Source: an uncultured Clostridia bacterium (GTDB lineage Bacteria > Bacillota > Clostridia > Christensenellales > UBA1242). From it: a stretch of DNA of 14,948 bases. Location of the stretch: assembly GCA_937907645.1 (NCBI GenBank), contig CALCWV010000072.1, positions 1 through 14,948 on the forward strand, given 5' to 3'. Shown here piece by piece: positions 7,276 through 13,291 of the stretch. Position 1 is the stretch's first letter, and each line of letters opens with the position of its first letter. The notes under the pieces were generated by a model that worked only from the letters and a program-made list of their open reading frames with translations, had not been told where the DNA came from and ran no database searches. Both the position numbers and the translations under genes were made by a program.

Positions 7276-7959
7276 ATGAAGTTAAGAGGAAGAAAGACAA
7301 AGAAATGTCCTAGATGCGGAAACGAATGCCTAATTTCACAAGCAAAATGTGATGATTGTGGGCTTCTTTTTGCACGCCTTGATGAAGCTACAAACAAAGC
7401 AGGAAAAGTGCGTCTTGCAAGACATCAAAAAGAGCAGGTCATTTATGTAAAAAAATGCCCTCAAGATGTTAAAAAGTGGAAGCTAATTTTAATGACAATC
7501 TTCCTTGGACTGTTTGGAGGACATTATTTTTATGTAGGACGCTGGAAAATAGGCCTCGTTTGGCTATGTTATTTCTTTGCTGTGCTGTTTATGGGGGTTA
7601 TCTTCAACTCATATTTCTTGACAGTTTGGAGCGGACAATTCTTCTCAATTTTTGGACCTATCACAGGTGTTTACACATTAATTTGGCTTAATGACATAAG
7701 AAGAGTGTGCTTTAACTCATTTAAAATTCCAGTATCTATCCTTTCTGACGAGGAAAACGAGGAATACGTAAGGCAAAAACAGGAAGAAAAGGCTTTAAAA
7801 CAAGAGATTAAACAGCTTGCAAAGAAAAAGAAATTGGAAGATAAAAGAAGCGAAACTGAGCCTAAGATAACTGAAACCGAAGAAGTTAAAAACACAGAAA
7901 TAGAAAAGAGCGAAGAGGCTGAGGTCGTGAAAGAAGAAGTTCAAGAGGTGAAAGAATGA
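7276..7959 (+). CDS. Zinc-ribbon and TM2-domain membrane protein with charged C-terminal tail
   Basis: This is a 227-residue protein. Residues 11-28 form a four-Cys zinc ribbon (CPRC at 11-14 and CDDC at 25-28). A TM2-type region follows at about 69-160: two hydrophobic segments with the GLFGGHYFYVGRWKIG turn, then a third segment ending in IWLNDIRR. Residues about 165-227 are a Glu/Lys-rich helix and low-complexity tail, probably cytosolic and coiled. The biochemical role of bacterial TM2 proteins is not established. Its last codons overlap the mnmA start (ATGA, 7956-7959), so the two are co-translated. Whether that reflects shared function is unknown. The start at 7276 has no Shine-Dalgarno sequence; it is fixed by the promoter immediately upstream and by the basic N-terminus. 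Confidence 0.85.
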   Translation: MKLRGRKTKKCPRCGNECLISQAKCDDCGLLFARLDEATNKAGKVRLARHQKEQVIYVKKCPQDVKKWKLILMTIFLGLFGGHYFYVGRWKIGLVWLCYFFAVLFMGVIFNSYFLTVWSGQFFSIFGPITGVYTLIWLNDIRRVCFNSFKIPVSILSDEENEEYVRQKQEEKALKQEIKQLAKKKKLEDKRSETEPKITETEEVKNTEIEKSEEAEVVKEEVQEVKE

Positions 7960-9035
7960 GAATTGTTGTAGGAATAAGCGGGGGAGTTGATTCTTCTGTT
8001 GCAGCATATCTCTTAAAAGAGCAAGGACATGAAGTAATCGGGCTTTTCATGGTGAATTGGGAAGAGAGAGACGGAACATGCACAGCTGAAGCTGATTATG
8101 AAGACGTCAAGAGAGTGTGCAACAAAATAGGTATTCCATATTTCTCAGTTAACTACGCTAAGGAATATTATGACAGAGTGTTTAAGCACTTTTTAGAAGA
8201 ATATGCAAAGGGTAGAACTCCAAATCCGGATGTTTTATGTAATAGAGAAATCAAGTTTGGGCCTTTCCTTGAAAAAGCAAGAGCTTTGGGCGCTGATGCG
8301 ATAGCCACAGGGCATTATTGTAAGAAAATTGTTAGAGACGGAAAATACTATCTTGCAAAAGCTGACGATTTAAATAAAGATCAGTCATATTTCTTAAATC
8401 AGTTGTCACAAGATCAGCTCTCGAGTGTTATTTTCCCTCTGCAGAACATAGATAAGCCAACAGTTAGGGAAATTGCTAAAAAATTGGAGCTTTCAACTGC
8501 GGAAAAGAAGGATTCAACAGGAATCTGCTTTATCGGGGAGCGTAATTTTAAGAACTTTCTAAAGGATTTCCTTCCAGCTCAACCGGGAGAGATCAGAAGA
8601 CTAGAAGATAACGTTGTAGTTGGTCGCCATGACGGACTTATGTACTATACTTTAGGACAAAGACGTGGGCTCAATATCGGAGGACGTAAGGACGGCGACG
8701 GACAGCGCTGGTTTGTAATAAAAAAAGACTTGGAGCATAATATTTTGTATGTCTCTCAAGGAGAAGGAAAAGAACTTTTCTCTGACGGACTTTATGCAAG
8801 TGAAATGAATTTCATTCCTGAAGTTCCAAAGGAAAAAGAGTTTGAGTGTCTTGCAAAGTTTAGATATAGACAGCCAGATCAGAAGGTTAAAGTAACTCTT
8901 TTGTCTGATAAGGAAATTAGAGTGGACTTTGCAGAGCCACAAAGAGCAATAACTCCTGGGCAATACGTTGTTTTATATAACGAAGAAGGCCTTTGCCTTG
9001 GCGGAGGAGTGATTGACAAATCTTTCAATAAATAG
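7956..9035 (+). CDS. mnmA: tRNA-specific 2-thiouridylase MnmA
   Basis: MnmA uses ATP and a persulfide relay to place sulfur at C2 of the wobble uridine (U34) of tRNA-Lys, tRNA-Glu and tRNA-Gln. The 359-residue protein has the PP-loop SGGVDSS at 8-14, the first catalytic cysteine C95 in NPDVLCNREIKF, and the second, C191, in STGICFIG, so both redox cysteines are present. YYTLGQRRGLNIGG, in the central domain, and the C-terminal beta-barrel (EPQRAITPGQYVVLY) are family hallmarks. GAGGTGAAAGA precedes the ATG, which overlaps the TM2 gene stop. The TAG stop sits inside the terminator hairpin shared with uvsE. Length and motifs are normal. Confidence 0.97.
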   Translation: MRIVVGISGGVDSSVAAYLLKEQGHEVIGLFMVNWEERDGTCTAEADYEDVKRVCNKIGIPYFSVNYAKEYYDRVFKHFLEEYAKGRTPNPDVLCNREIKFGPFLEKARALGADAIATGHYCKKIVRDGKYYLAKADDLNKDQSYFLNQLSQDQLSSVIFPLQNIDKPTVREIAKKLELSTAEKKDSTGICFIGERNFKNFLKDFLPAQPGEIRRLEDNVVVGRHDGLMYYTLGQRRGLNIGGRKDGDGQRWFVIKKDLEHNILYVSQGEGKELFSDGLYASEMNFIPEVPKEKEFECLAKFRYRQPDQKVKVTLLSDKEIRVDFAEPQRAITPGQYVVLYNEEGLCLGGGVIDKSFNK

Positions 9036-9055
9036 GGCGACTTAGCCCTTTTTTT
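9034..9055. terminator. Shared terminator between convergent mnmA and uvsE
   Basis: AGGGC (9034-9038), a six-base loop and GCCCT (9045-9049) followed by seven or more T form a Rho-independent terminator on the plus strand. The hairpin covers both stop codons: the mnmA TAG at 9033-9035 and the uvsE TAA at 9044-9042. The minus-strand T-run is weaker, so its action on uvsE is less sure. Confidence 0.7.
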
Positions 9056-9926
9056 GTTTTAAAAAATTGAACCAATTTAAAACAGAAATATTCTTGTCCT
9101 TGACCTCAAACATGACGTCTATATCTTCTGGAAGAATCTTTGCGAGCTCGTAAAACACCTCAGGATTTATCGTTTGAGAATGTGAGCCGAGTTTCTTTCC
9201 CTCCGCCTGCTGCGAATAGTGTATTTTTTGAACGCCATCTTTTTTCTTCCAAGTTTTTCTGCTTGCCTCAAGCATCTTTGCTGTATCAGTGCTTTCGTGA
9301 TTAATCAAAAAATGCAAATAGTCAAAAATAACAGGACAGCCAGTTTTACTTGATATATATAGTACATCTTCCGTCGTGTAGCACTTGTCATCGTTCTCAA
9401 TTACAAGCCTGTTTTTTATGTTTTTAGGGAGCTTTTTGTAGTTCGAAATAAATCTCTCCATAGTACTTGCTTTATCACCATATGTGCCGCCTATATGGAG
9501 AATAACTTTGCAACATGACGGCATTCCTAGAGCATCTAAAACAGTGGTGTGATATTGGAGTTCTAGAACGGACCTTTCTGTTAAATCGCCACTCATTGAG
9601 CTAAGCGTTGTGTATTGTCCAGGGTGCATTGACAGCCTTATGTCATTCTTTCTTGCTTTTTTGCCTAGCTCTTTGAACTTATCCTTGTAATCTTCCCACC
9701 ATTTTATCTTATTTACAGGATGCGAAGCGAAGGGAATAATCCCTGAGGTTATTCTAAACAGATGAATGTTGTTTTCGATTAGATAATCTAAGATTTTATC
9801 CAGCGTTTGAAGATTTTTCTCAATAATGACGCGTAAATTCTGTTCTGTTGCAGTACGTAAAATGCAAGAGTTCATTCGAATCCCTTTTTTGTCATTTAAT
9901 ATTATCCCAACAAAGCCAATATTCAT
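9042..9926 (-). CDS. uvsE: UV DNA damage endonuclease (UVDE family)
   Basis: This 294-residue TIM-barrel endonuclease nicks DNA 5' of UV photoproducts, an alternative to UvrABC excision. H69 (FASHP) and H101-x-x-Q104-Y105 (MHPGQYT) match the metal-binding and lesion-probing residues known from the family. IENDDK, DYLHFLINH and KIHYSQQ continue the metal site in the expected order. The start is the ATG at 9926-9924, because family members begin with a short strand equivalent to MNIGFVGI. A longer in-frame start at 9998 would add 24 non-conserved residues and overlap the opposing promoter. No Shine-Dalgarno sequence is seen, and an AT-rich -10-like box lies six bases upstream of the ATG. Confidence 0.92.
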   Translation of the reverse strand: MNIGFVGIILNDKKGIRMNSCILRTATEQNLRVIIEKNLQTLDKILDYLIENNIHLFRITSGIIPFASHPVNKIKWWEDYKDKFKELGKKARKNDIRLSMHPGQYTTLSSMSGDLTERSVLELQYHTTVLDALGMPSCCKVILHIGGTYGDKASTMERFISNYKKLPKNIKNRLVIENDDKCYTTEDVLYISSKTGCPVIFDYLHFLINHESTDTAKMLEASRKTWKKKDGVQKIHYSQQAEGKKLGSHSQTINPEVFYELAKILPEDIDVMFEVKDKNISVLNWFNFLKQKKG

Positions 9927-9930
9927 ATAA

Positions 9931-9938
9931 ATAATATA
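9931..9938 (-). promoter_or_regulatory. Possible -10 element directly before the uvsE start
   Basis: On the minus strand TATATT (9938-9933) overlaps TATTAT (9936-9931), and the uvsE ATG starts at 9926. The -35 region is weak (TTAAAA at 9958-9953 at best), so this is tentative. It would give a leaderless uvsE mRNA. Confidence 0.3.
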
Positions 9939-9979
9939 TCCAAGAAGTTCGGTTTTAATCGATACATAGGTTAGAATTG

Positions 9980-10008
9980 TTGACATTTTTTCTTGCATGT
10001 AATAAAAT
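9980..10008 (+). promoter_or_regulatory. Sigma-A promoter of the Cys-rich membrane protein gene
   Basis: Perfect TTGACA (9980-9985), a 17-base spacer and TAAAAT (10003-10008). It is followed by a GGGAGG ribosome binding site (10018-10023), so this gene has a normal short leader. Confidence 0.75.
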
Positions 10009-10028
10009 TAATTTATAGGGAGGATGCT

Positions 10029-10394
10029 ATGGAAGAAAAGGAAATCGTAGTTGAAGATACAGCAGAAGAGAAGTGCGAATGCTGCAAAGATGACAAAAAG
10101 TGCAATTGCGCAGAAGATAAAAAATGTTGCTGTGATAAATCAAAGTTAATGTGCCTATTGCCAATATTTTTAGGACTTGGCGCCATTGTAATGGGACTTT
10201 TATATCAGTTCTTGCCAATTGTAGCTACTGTTAACGCAACACTCAAAGCAGCTGGAGCTTTCATGTTTATAGGGTATGCACTTGCAACAACAGCTTTAGT
10301 TTTGGAGGTTGTAAAGTTCATTCAAAAGAAAGAATTTAAATTTTCACTTACACATCTTATACTTTTGATAGCTTTTGCAGTTGTAATTTTCTAA
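10029..10394 (+). CDS. Small Cys-rich-headed membrane protein, function unknown
   Basis: This is a 121-residue protein. An acidic N-terminus carries eight cysteines within 20 residues, in three clusters: C16-E-C18-C19, C25-N-C27 and C33-C34-C35, spaced by Lys/Asp runs. Three membrane helices follow (about 41-63, 68-93 and 102-120). The head looks suited to binding soft metals such as copper or zinc, or a cluster, but no known motif is matched. The ATG at 10029 is chosen because GGGAGG lies five bases upstream; a longer frame from 9993 lacks a site and would overlap the promoter. It is monocistronic, between its own promoter and a terminator at 10402. I do not recognise the family. Confidence 0.75.
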   Translation: MEEKEIVVEDTAEEKCECCKDDKKCNCAEDKKCCCDKSKLMCLLPIFLGLGAIVMGLLYQFLPIVATVNATLKAAGAFMFIGYALATTALVLEVVKFIQKKEFKFSLTHLILLIAFAVVIF

Positions 10395-10401
10395 AAAAGA
10401 T

Positions 10402-10425
10402 TCAGTCGACAGACTGAGTTTTTTT
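10402..10425 (+). terminator. Rho-independent terminator after the Cys-rich protein gene
   Basis: TCAGTC (10402-10407), loop GACA, GACTGA (10412-10417), then a run of seven T. It closes the single-gene transcript. Confidence 0.8.
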
Positions 10426-10496
10426 ATAAAACTTAGATATGCAAGAAAACAGAATAAGGGGAATAGACTCTGTTTTAAAGAAATATTTTTATTTAA

Positions 10497-10525
10497 TTGA
10501 CAATTGAGTTTCAGTTTGATATTAT
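10497..10525 (+). promoter_or_regulatory. Consensus promoter of tRNA-Ser
   Basis: TTGACA (10497-10502), a 17-base spacer and TATTAT (10520-10525). It ends 10 bases before the first base of the mature tRNA, as expected for a strongly transcribed stable RNA. Confidence 0.8.
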
Positions 10526-10535
10526 ATCAGTACGT

Positions 10536-10623
10536 GGAGCGTTGTCAGAGTGGTCTATTGTGCCCGCTTGGAAAGCGAGTGTGCTGAAAGGCACCGCAGG
10601 TTCGAATCCTGTGCGCTCCGCCA
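10536..10623 (+). tRNA. tRNA-Ser (anticodon GGA), CCA encoded
   Basis: This 88-base gene folds as a class II tRNA. The acceptor stem GGAGCGT pairs with the 3' GCGCTCC (G-U at the last pair). The anticodon loop is TTGGAAA with GGA, reading UCC and UCU serine codons. A long variable arm (GTGC/GCAC) identifies serine, and the T arm is GCAGG-TTCGAAT-CCTGT. G73 is the discriminator and CCA is encoded at 10621-10623. Two stem positions look unpaired (a C-A in the anticodon stem and a T-T at the base of the D stem), slightly unusual but compatible with function. The 3' end is copied again at 10782-10802. Confidence 0.93.
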
Positions 10624-10658
10624 TTTTTTTTATTCATAACATTTTTAGCACAGGATTT

Positions 10659-10776
10659 GCTTGCCGAGGGGGCAAGCTCCAGACATTCGTCTGGCGAACC
10701 TGCTTTCGCAGTCGGTTCAAAGCCTACGAAGAAAAGCCAACAGGTTTGTGATCTAGATGTGCAAGCACACGATCAC
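10659..10776 (+). other. Cluster of four strong hairpins between the tRNA and its duplicated 3' end
   Basis: Four inverted repeats follow one another. The first is GCTTGCC/GGCAAGC (10659-10677). The second is CCAGAC/GTCTGG (10679-10694). The third is GAACC/GGTTC with an inner TGC/GCA pair (10696-10718). The fourth is a long interrupted hairpin, GTGATC/GATCAC enclosing TGTGC-AA-GCACA (10748-10776). The block is richer in G+C than its surroundings and has no credible reading frame. It could be a structured RNA, a processing site downstream of the tRNA, or the body of a small mobile repeat. Confidence 0.7.
10727..10768 (+). repeat. 42-bp direct repeat, copy 1
   Basis: This copy matches 11024-11065 at 41 of 42 positions (A/G difference near the end). 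In this copy the repeat is completed by the second half of the GTGATC...GATCAC hairpin. Confidence 0.9.
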
Positions 10777-10781
10777 TGCAC

Positions 10782-10802
10782 CGAATCCTGTGCGCTCCGC
10801 CA
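10782..10802 (+). repeat. Displaced second copy of the tRNA-Ser 3' end including CCA
   Basis: These 21 bases are identical to 10603-10623 (T-loop end, T-stem 3' half, acceptor 3' strand, discriminator and CCA). A further GCACC just upstream also matches the tRNA variable arm after a short deletion. The copy is followed 10 bases later by a terminator. The layout is what insertion at a tRNA 3' end leaves behind: a restored tRNA, the insert, then the original tail and terminator. Confidence 0.85.
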
Positions 10803-10811
10803 AGCAAAGAT

Positions 10812-10835
10812 AAAAGGACTTTCATGTCCTTTTTT
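10812..10835 (+). terminator. Rho-independent terminator, probably of the tRNA-Ser transcript
   Basis: AAAAGGAC (10812-10819), loop TTTCAT, GTCCTTTT (10826-10833), continuing in T. It follows the displaced tRNA 3' copy and probably once ended the native tRNA-Ser transcript. Confidence 0.8.
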
Positions 10836-10844
10836 CTTTTGCAA

Positions 10845-11020
10845 TGAAATTGAACCTTGCGGTTCAATGAAATTCGTTGACACGAATGATATTGCTTACG
10901 CAATGAAATTTTTGCTGCGCAAAAGTTGAGGTTTAATTTCATATCATTACGAGTGAAACGAGTAATATCATTAACCAAAGGTTAATATCATTAGCTGAAA
11001 GCTAATATCATTAATTATAA
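10845..11020. repeat. Array of short variable palindromes joined by a constant 5-base linker
   Basis: Left half: the linker TGAAA or TGATA separates palindromes with different stems, TTGAACC/GGTTCAA, TTCG/CGAA, TTGC/GCAA and TTTTGC/GCAAAA. Right half: the linker TATCA (10942, 10966, 10986, 11006), the reverse complement of TGATA, separates TTAC/GTAA, TTAACC/GGTTAA and TTAGCT/AGCTAA. All stems begin TT and end AA, with loops of three to eleven bases. Linkers stay constant while stems change on both arms together, so pairing is conserved rather than sequence. The two halves point in opposite directions and meet near 10925-10941. It is not coding and not CRISPR. Confidence 0.8.
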
Positions 11021-11023
11021 AAT

Positions 11024-11065
11024 CGAAGAAAAGCCAACAGGTTTGTGATCTAGATGTGCGAGCAC
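11024..11065 (+). repeat. 42-bp direct repeat, copy 2
   Basis: This copy matches 10727-10768 with one mismatch. It lacks the distal GATCAC arm that closes the hairpin in copy 1, so it looks like a truncated copy. It lies just after the palindrome array. Confidence 0.9.
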
Positions 11066-11071
11066 TGGAAT

Positions 11072-11103
11072 TTTCATATCATTACAGCTGAAACAACGGC
11101 TAA
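11072..11103. repeat. Isolated further unit of the palindrome array
   Basis: TTTCATATCATTAC (11072-11085) repeats exactly the 14 bases at the centre of the array (10937-10950). It is followed by an imperfect palindrome AGC...GGC ending TAA. Confidence 0.65.
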
Positions 11104-11107
11104 ATAA

Positions 11108-11132
11108 AAACACGGGAAGCCCGTGTTTTTTT
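11108..11132. terminator. Bidirectional terminator next to the unknown minus-strand gene
   Basis: CACGGG (11111-11116), loop AAG, CCCGTG (11120-11125), extended by A:T pairs. It has a T-run on the plus strand and a shorter T-run on the minus strand. It lies 12 bases beyond the minus-strand gene's stop, and its minus-strand form should end that transcript. Confidence 0.8.
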
Positions 11133-11143
11133 ATTTTCATTTG

Positions 11144-12208
11144 TTATTTCTTATTTCTTGTAAGATTTGATTTTTCAGCTTCTGCAAATGAGCGATTTTC
11201 AGCCTCTATTTCTTGTAATATTTTTTCTGATTTAGGATCAATTATCTCATGATTTGCTCTATAGAAAGCAGGGCCTCGTTTTGAAAAACGTGTCACCACA
11301 TTCATCATCCTACTCCAACTATAGCCAGAGTGATTTCCGTTTTCAGCAATTTCGGTTGCTTCTTCTATTGTTTTACCTTGATCTAGAGCTTCCATGACTT
11401 CTACTGCGTTAACTACTATATCTACAGAGTAGGGACCATCAGCGTCGGCATTATCCATACAATTATTCCAATTGGTCAATCTTTCAGGATAAATTAACGC
11501 TTCTCCTCTTTTTCTGTATTCTGGGATTTTAGACTTTGGTTTAAGGGTTTCTTTCTCCATTTTTGAATTAACTTTTGCTTTCAATGCCCTCCATTGATCA
11601 TATGTCATATCAAGTACTTTTAAATAACAAGTATCGATTGTATCAAATTCTGAATATAAATTTTGACCGTTCCAGTCAATTACAACATTTAAGTTTAATT
11701 TTTTATATCGTTCTAAATCTTCTATTGCTCCTAAAAGTTTTTTACTAGTGCTTTCCATGAGAGTAGCGTTATTCATCGTTAAAGCAATATAGTAAAATTC
11801 CAGATCCTTTTCTTGTTCATCCTTTTCGAGTTCAGAATAAGGGACTCCAAGAGGTCCGTCTTTTGCCCAAGAATTTCTTTCAAGCCAAGCATTGTGGATA
11901 ATGTCTCCAATTTCGTCTTCAGTGAGAATTTTTCCTCCTAAAACAATATCTGCAGCTACTTTAGCACCTTCATCGTTTTCTTTTTGCCAGTCTGGACTCA
12001 ATTGATTATATGATGCATTTGCAATATCAATTTCATATCCTTTTTCGTTTTTTCTAATATAAGAAGGCAATTCTTTCCCATTTAGATTTTCAATAAACTT
12101 TTGATCTTTGATAGTTTTCCAACGAGGATCATAAGTTCCATCTGCTTTTAGACGTGTTAATCGCCAACGCTCATGAGCTTCGAATGCTACATCTTTATAA
12201 AGTGTCAT
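11144..12208 (-). CDS. Uncharacterised 354-residue soluble protein (possible RyR-like segment)
   Basis: This protein is soluble, charged and mixed helical, with no signal peptide or membrane helix. Residues about 97-135 (IGDIIHNAWLERNSW..., VPYSELEKDEQEKD) recall the short RyR repeat of ryanodine receptors and some bacterial proteins, which reads roughly H..W, then PY.EL...E...D. A second H..W pair occurs at 12-15. The Trp-rich N-terminus and the GNHSGYSWSRMMNVVTRF segment (in about 290-320) are distinctive but I do not recognise them. The start at 12208 is preferred over the ATG at 12226 because AAGGAG sits six bases before it, within the first seven codons of the longer frame. It has its own consensus promoter and a terminator, and lies beside tRNA-linked repeats, so it may be accessory cargo. 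Confidence 0.75.
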   Translation of the reverse strand: MTLYKDVAFEAHERWRLTRLKADGTYDPRWKTIKDQKFIENLNGKELPSYIRKNEKGYEIDIANASYNQLSPDWQKENDEGAKVAADIVLGGKILTEDEIGDIIHNAWLERNSWAKDGPLGVPYSELEKDEQEKDLEFYYIALTMNNATLMESTSKKLLGAIEDLERYKKLNLNVVIDWNGQNLYSEFDTIDTCYLKVLDMTYDQWRALKAKVNSKMEKETLKPKSKIPEYRKRGEALIYPERLTNWNNCMDNADADGPYSVDIVVNAVEVMEALDQGKTIEEATEIAENGNHSGYSWSRMMNVVTRFSKRGPAFYRANHEIIDPKSEKILQEIEAENRSFAEAEKSNLTRNKK

Positions 12209-12255
12209 TTTTTTCTCCTTCTTCATCTTTTTATTTAAGATGATTACTTAAGTTT

Positions 12256-12284
12256 ATTATAACTAAGTTGCATAATTAAGTCAA
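12256..12284 (-). promoter_or_regulatory. Near-perfect sigma-A promoter of the unknown minus-strand gene
   Basis: On the minus strand TTGACT (12284-12279), a 17-base spacer and perfect TATAAT (12261-12256). It implies strong constitutive expression with a leader of about 40 bases carrying AAGGAG. Confidence 0.8.
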
Positions 12285-12379
12285 GCTAAAATTTAAATAT
12301 TCGTTGTTTTAATTATCCTCCAAATGCAAAATAATCATTTTTTGTCAAAATCTTCCTATAAAAAAATAATGAGAAATAT

Positions 12380-12408
12380 TTGACTTTTTGAGCGTTGTTT
12401 AGTACAAT
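12380..12408 (+). promoter_or_regulatory. Promoter of the degV-degV-HIT/RNase HI operon
   Basis: TTGACT (12380-12385), a 17-base spacer and TACAAT (12403-12408), followed by AGAGGAGAA before the ATG at 12430. Confidence 0.75.
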
Positions 12409-12429
12409 GTTAACGGATAGAGGAGAACT

Positions 12430-13275
12430 ATGATACGAGTTACAACAGATTCAACAAGCGATCTTCCAAAAGAATTGCTTGAAAAGCACAATATTAAAGT
12501 CCTTCCATTATACGTTATGCTAGGGGATGAAGAATATCTAGATGGAGTTAACATTGGAGAAGAAAAAATCTTCGAATTTGTTAAGGAAACAAACATTTTA
12601 CCAAAGACCGCAGCGAGAAGTATAGCTGAATATGTAGATTTTTTTAACAATGCGCTAAAAGAGGCTGATGTCGTTATTCATATTGGACTTGGAGCAGAAA
12701 TTTCTAGTTCATACAGAAATGCTATGCTTGCTGCAGATGAAATTGGCGAGGATAAAGTTTTTGTTATAGATAGTAAATCTCTTTGCAACGGAATTGGCAT
12801 CCTCGTTTTGGCTGCCTGTGAAATGGCAGAGAGTGGAGCTGATGCTAAAACAATCACAAGCTATATAGAAAAACTGGTTGACAAAGTTCAAACATCTTTT
12901 GTTGTAGAGAAACTGGATTATCTCTTTAAGGGCGGAAGATGTTCAAAGTTCTCATTTTCTGTAGGTTCTTTGCTTGCTATAAGACCAAAACTCGAGGTGC
13001 TGGACGGGAAAATTGTCAATACAGGCAAAGATATGGGGCCTATGAAGATGGTTTACAAGAAATTTATCGACGATATGCTAAAAAAACATCCTTGTATGGA
13101 CGACGGGGTGTGCTTTTTGGCAAACACAATTAAAAATGATGCAATAAACGATGAATTATACGAATATCTAAATAATAAAAATGTATTTAGAAAGATTTAC
13201 AGAACAAAAGCGGGCAGTGTTATAACAAGTCACTGCGGACCAGGGACATTAGGAATATTTTATATAGAAAAATAG
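12430..13275 (+). CDS. degV: DegV family fatty-acid-binding protein, first of a tandem pair
   Basis: DegV/FakB proteins hold a fatty acid whose carboxylate is phosphorylated by FakA, feeding exogenous fatty acids into phospholipid synthesis. This 281-residue protein has TDSTSDLP (6-13), VIDSKSL (112-118), FKGGRCSKFSFS (166-177) with R170, and SVITSHCGPGTLGIF (263-277) with H268, in the family order. The carboxylate loop reads T60-A-A-R-S64, where most members read TSQPS, so the usual Ser after the Thr is Ala. A strong promoter and AGAGGAG precede it. It is the first gene of a probable operon with the second degV 16 bases downstream. No fakA is in the window. Confidence 0.9.
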   Translation: MIRVTTDSTSDLPKELLEKHNIKVLPLYVMLGDEEYLDGVNIGEEKIFEFVKETNILPKTAARSIAEYVDFFNNALKEADVVIHIGLGAEISSSYRNAMLAADEIGEDKVFVIDSKSLCNGIGILVLAACEMAESGADAKTITSYIEKLVDKVQTSFVVEKLDYLFKGGRCSKFSFSVGSLLAIRPKLEVLDGKIVNTGKDMGPMKMVYKKFIDDMLKKHPCMDDGVCFLANTIKNDAINDELYEYLNNKNVFRKIYRTKAGSVITSHCGPGTLGIFYIEK

Positions 13276-13291
13276 TTTATTGAGGTGAAAA

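Noticed and set aside
9927..9998. N-terminal extension of uvsE to 9998
   Set aside because: The family N-terminus begins at the ATG at 9926, and the extension lies over the opposing gene's promoter.
10690..10802. A second complete tRNA or a tmRNA-like gene ending at the second CCA
   Set aside because: No 5' acceptor strand complementary to the 3' end is found after 10624, and there is no anticodon arm.
10497..10929. Open frames of about 85-90 codons across the tRNA and the hairpin region
   Set aside because: They overlap the tRNA and structured repeats, lack ribosome binding sites and encode no plausible protein.
10845..11020. The repeat array as a CRISPR locus
   Set aside because: The repeats are only five bases, the intervening units are palindromes rather than unique spacers, and no cas gene is present.
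10624..12300. A complete integrated genomic island ending before degV
   Set aside because: There is no integrase and no third copy of the tRNA 3' end near 12300; only the short duplication up to 10802 is supported.
12209..12429. A riboswitch or attenuator between the divergent unknown gene and degV
   Set aside because: Only the two divergent promoters and ribosome binding sites are evident; no stable structured leader is visible.
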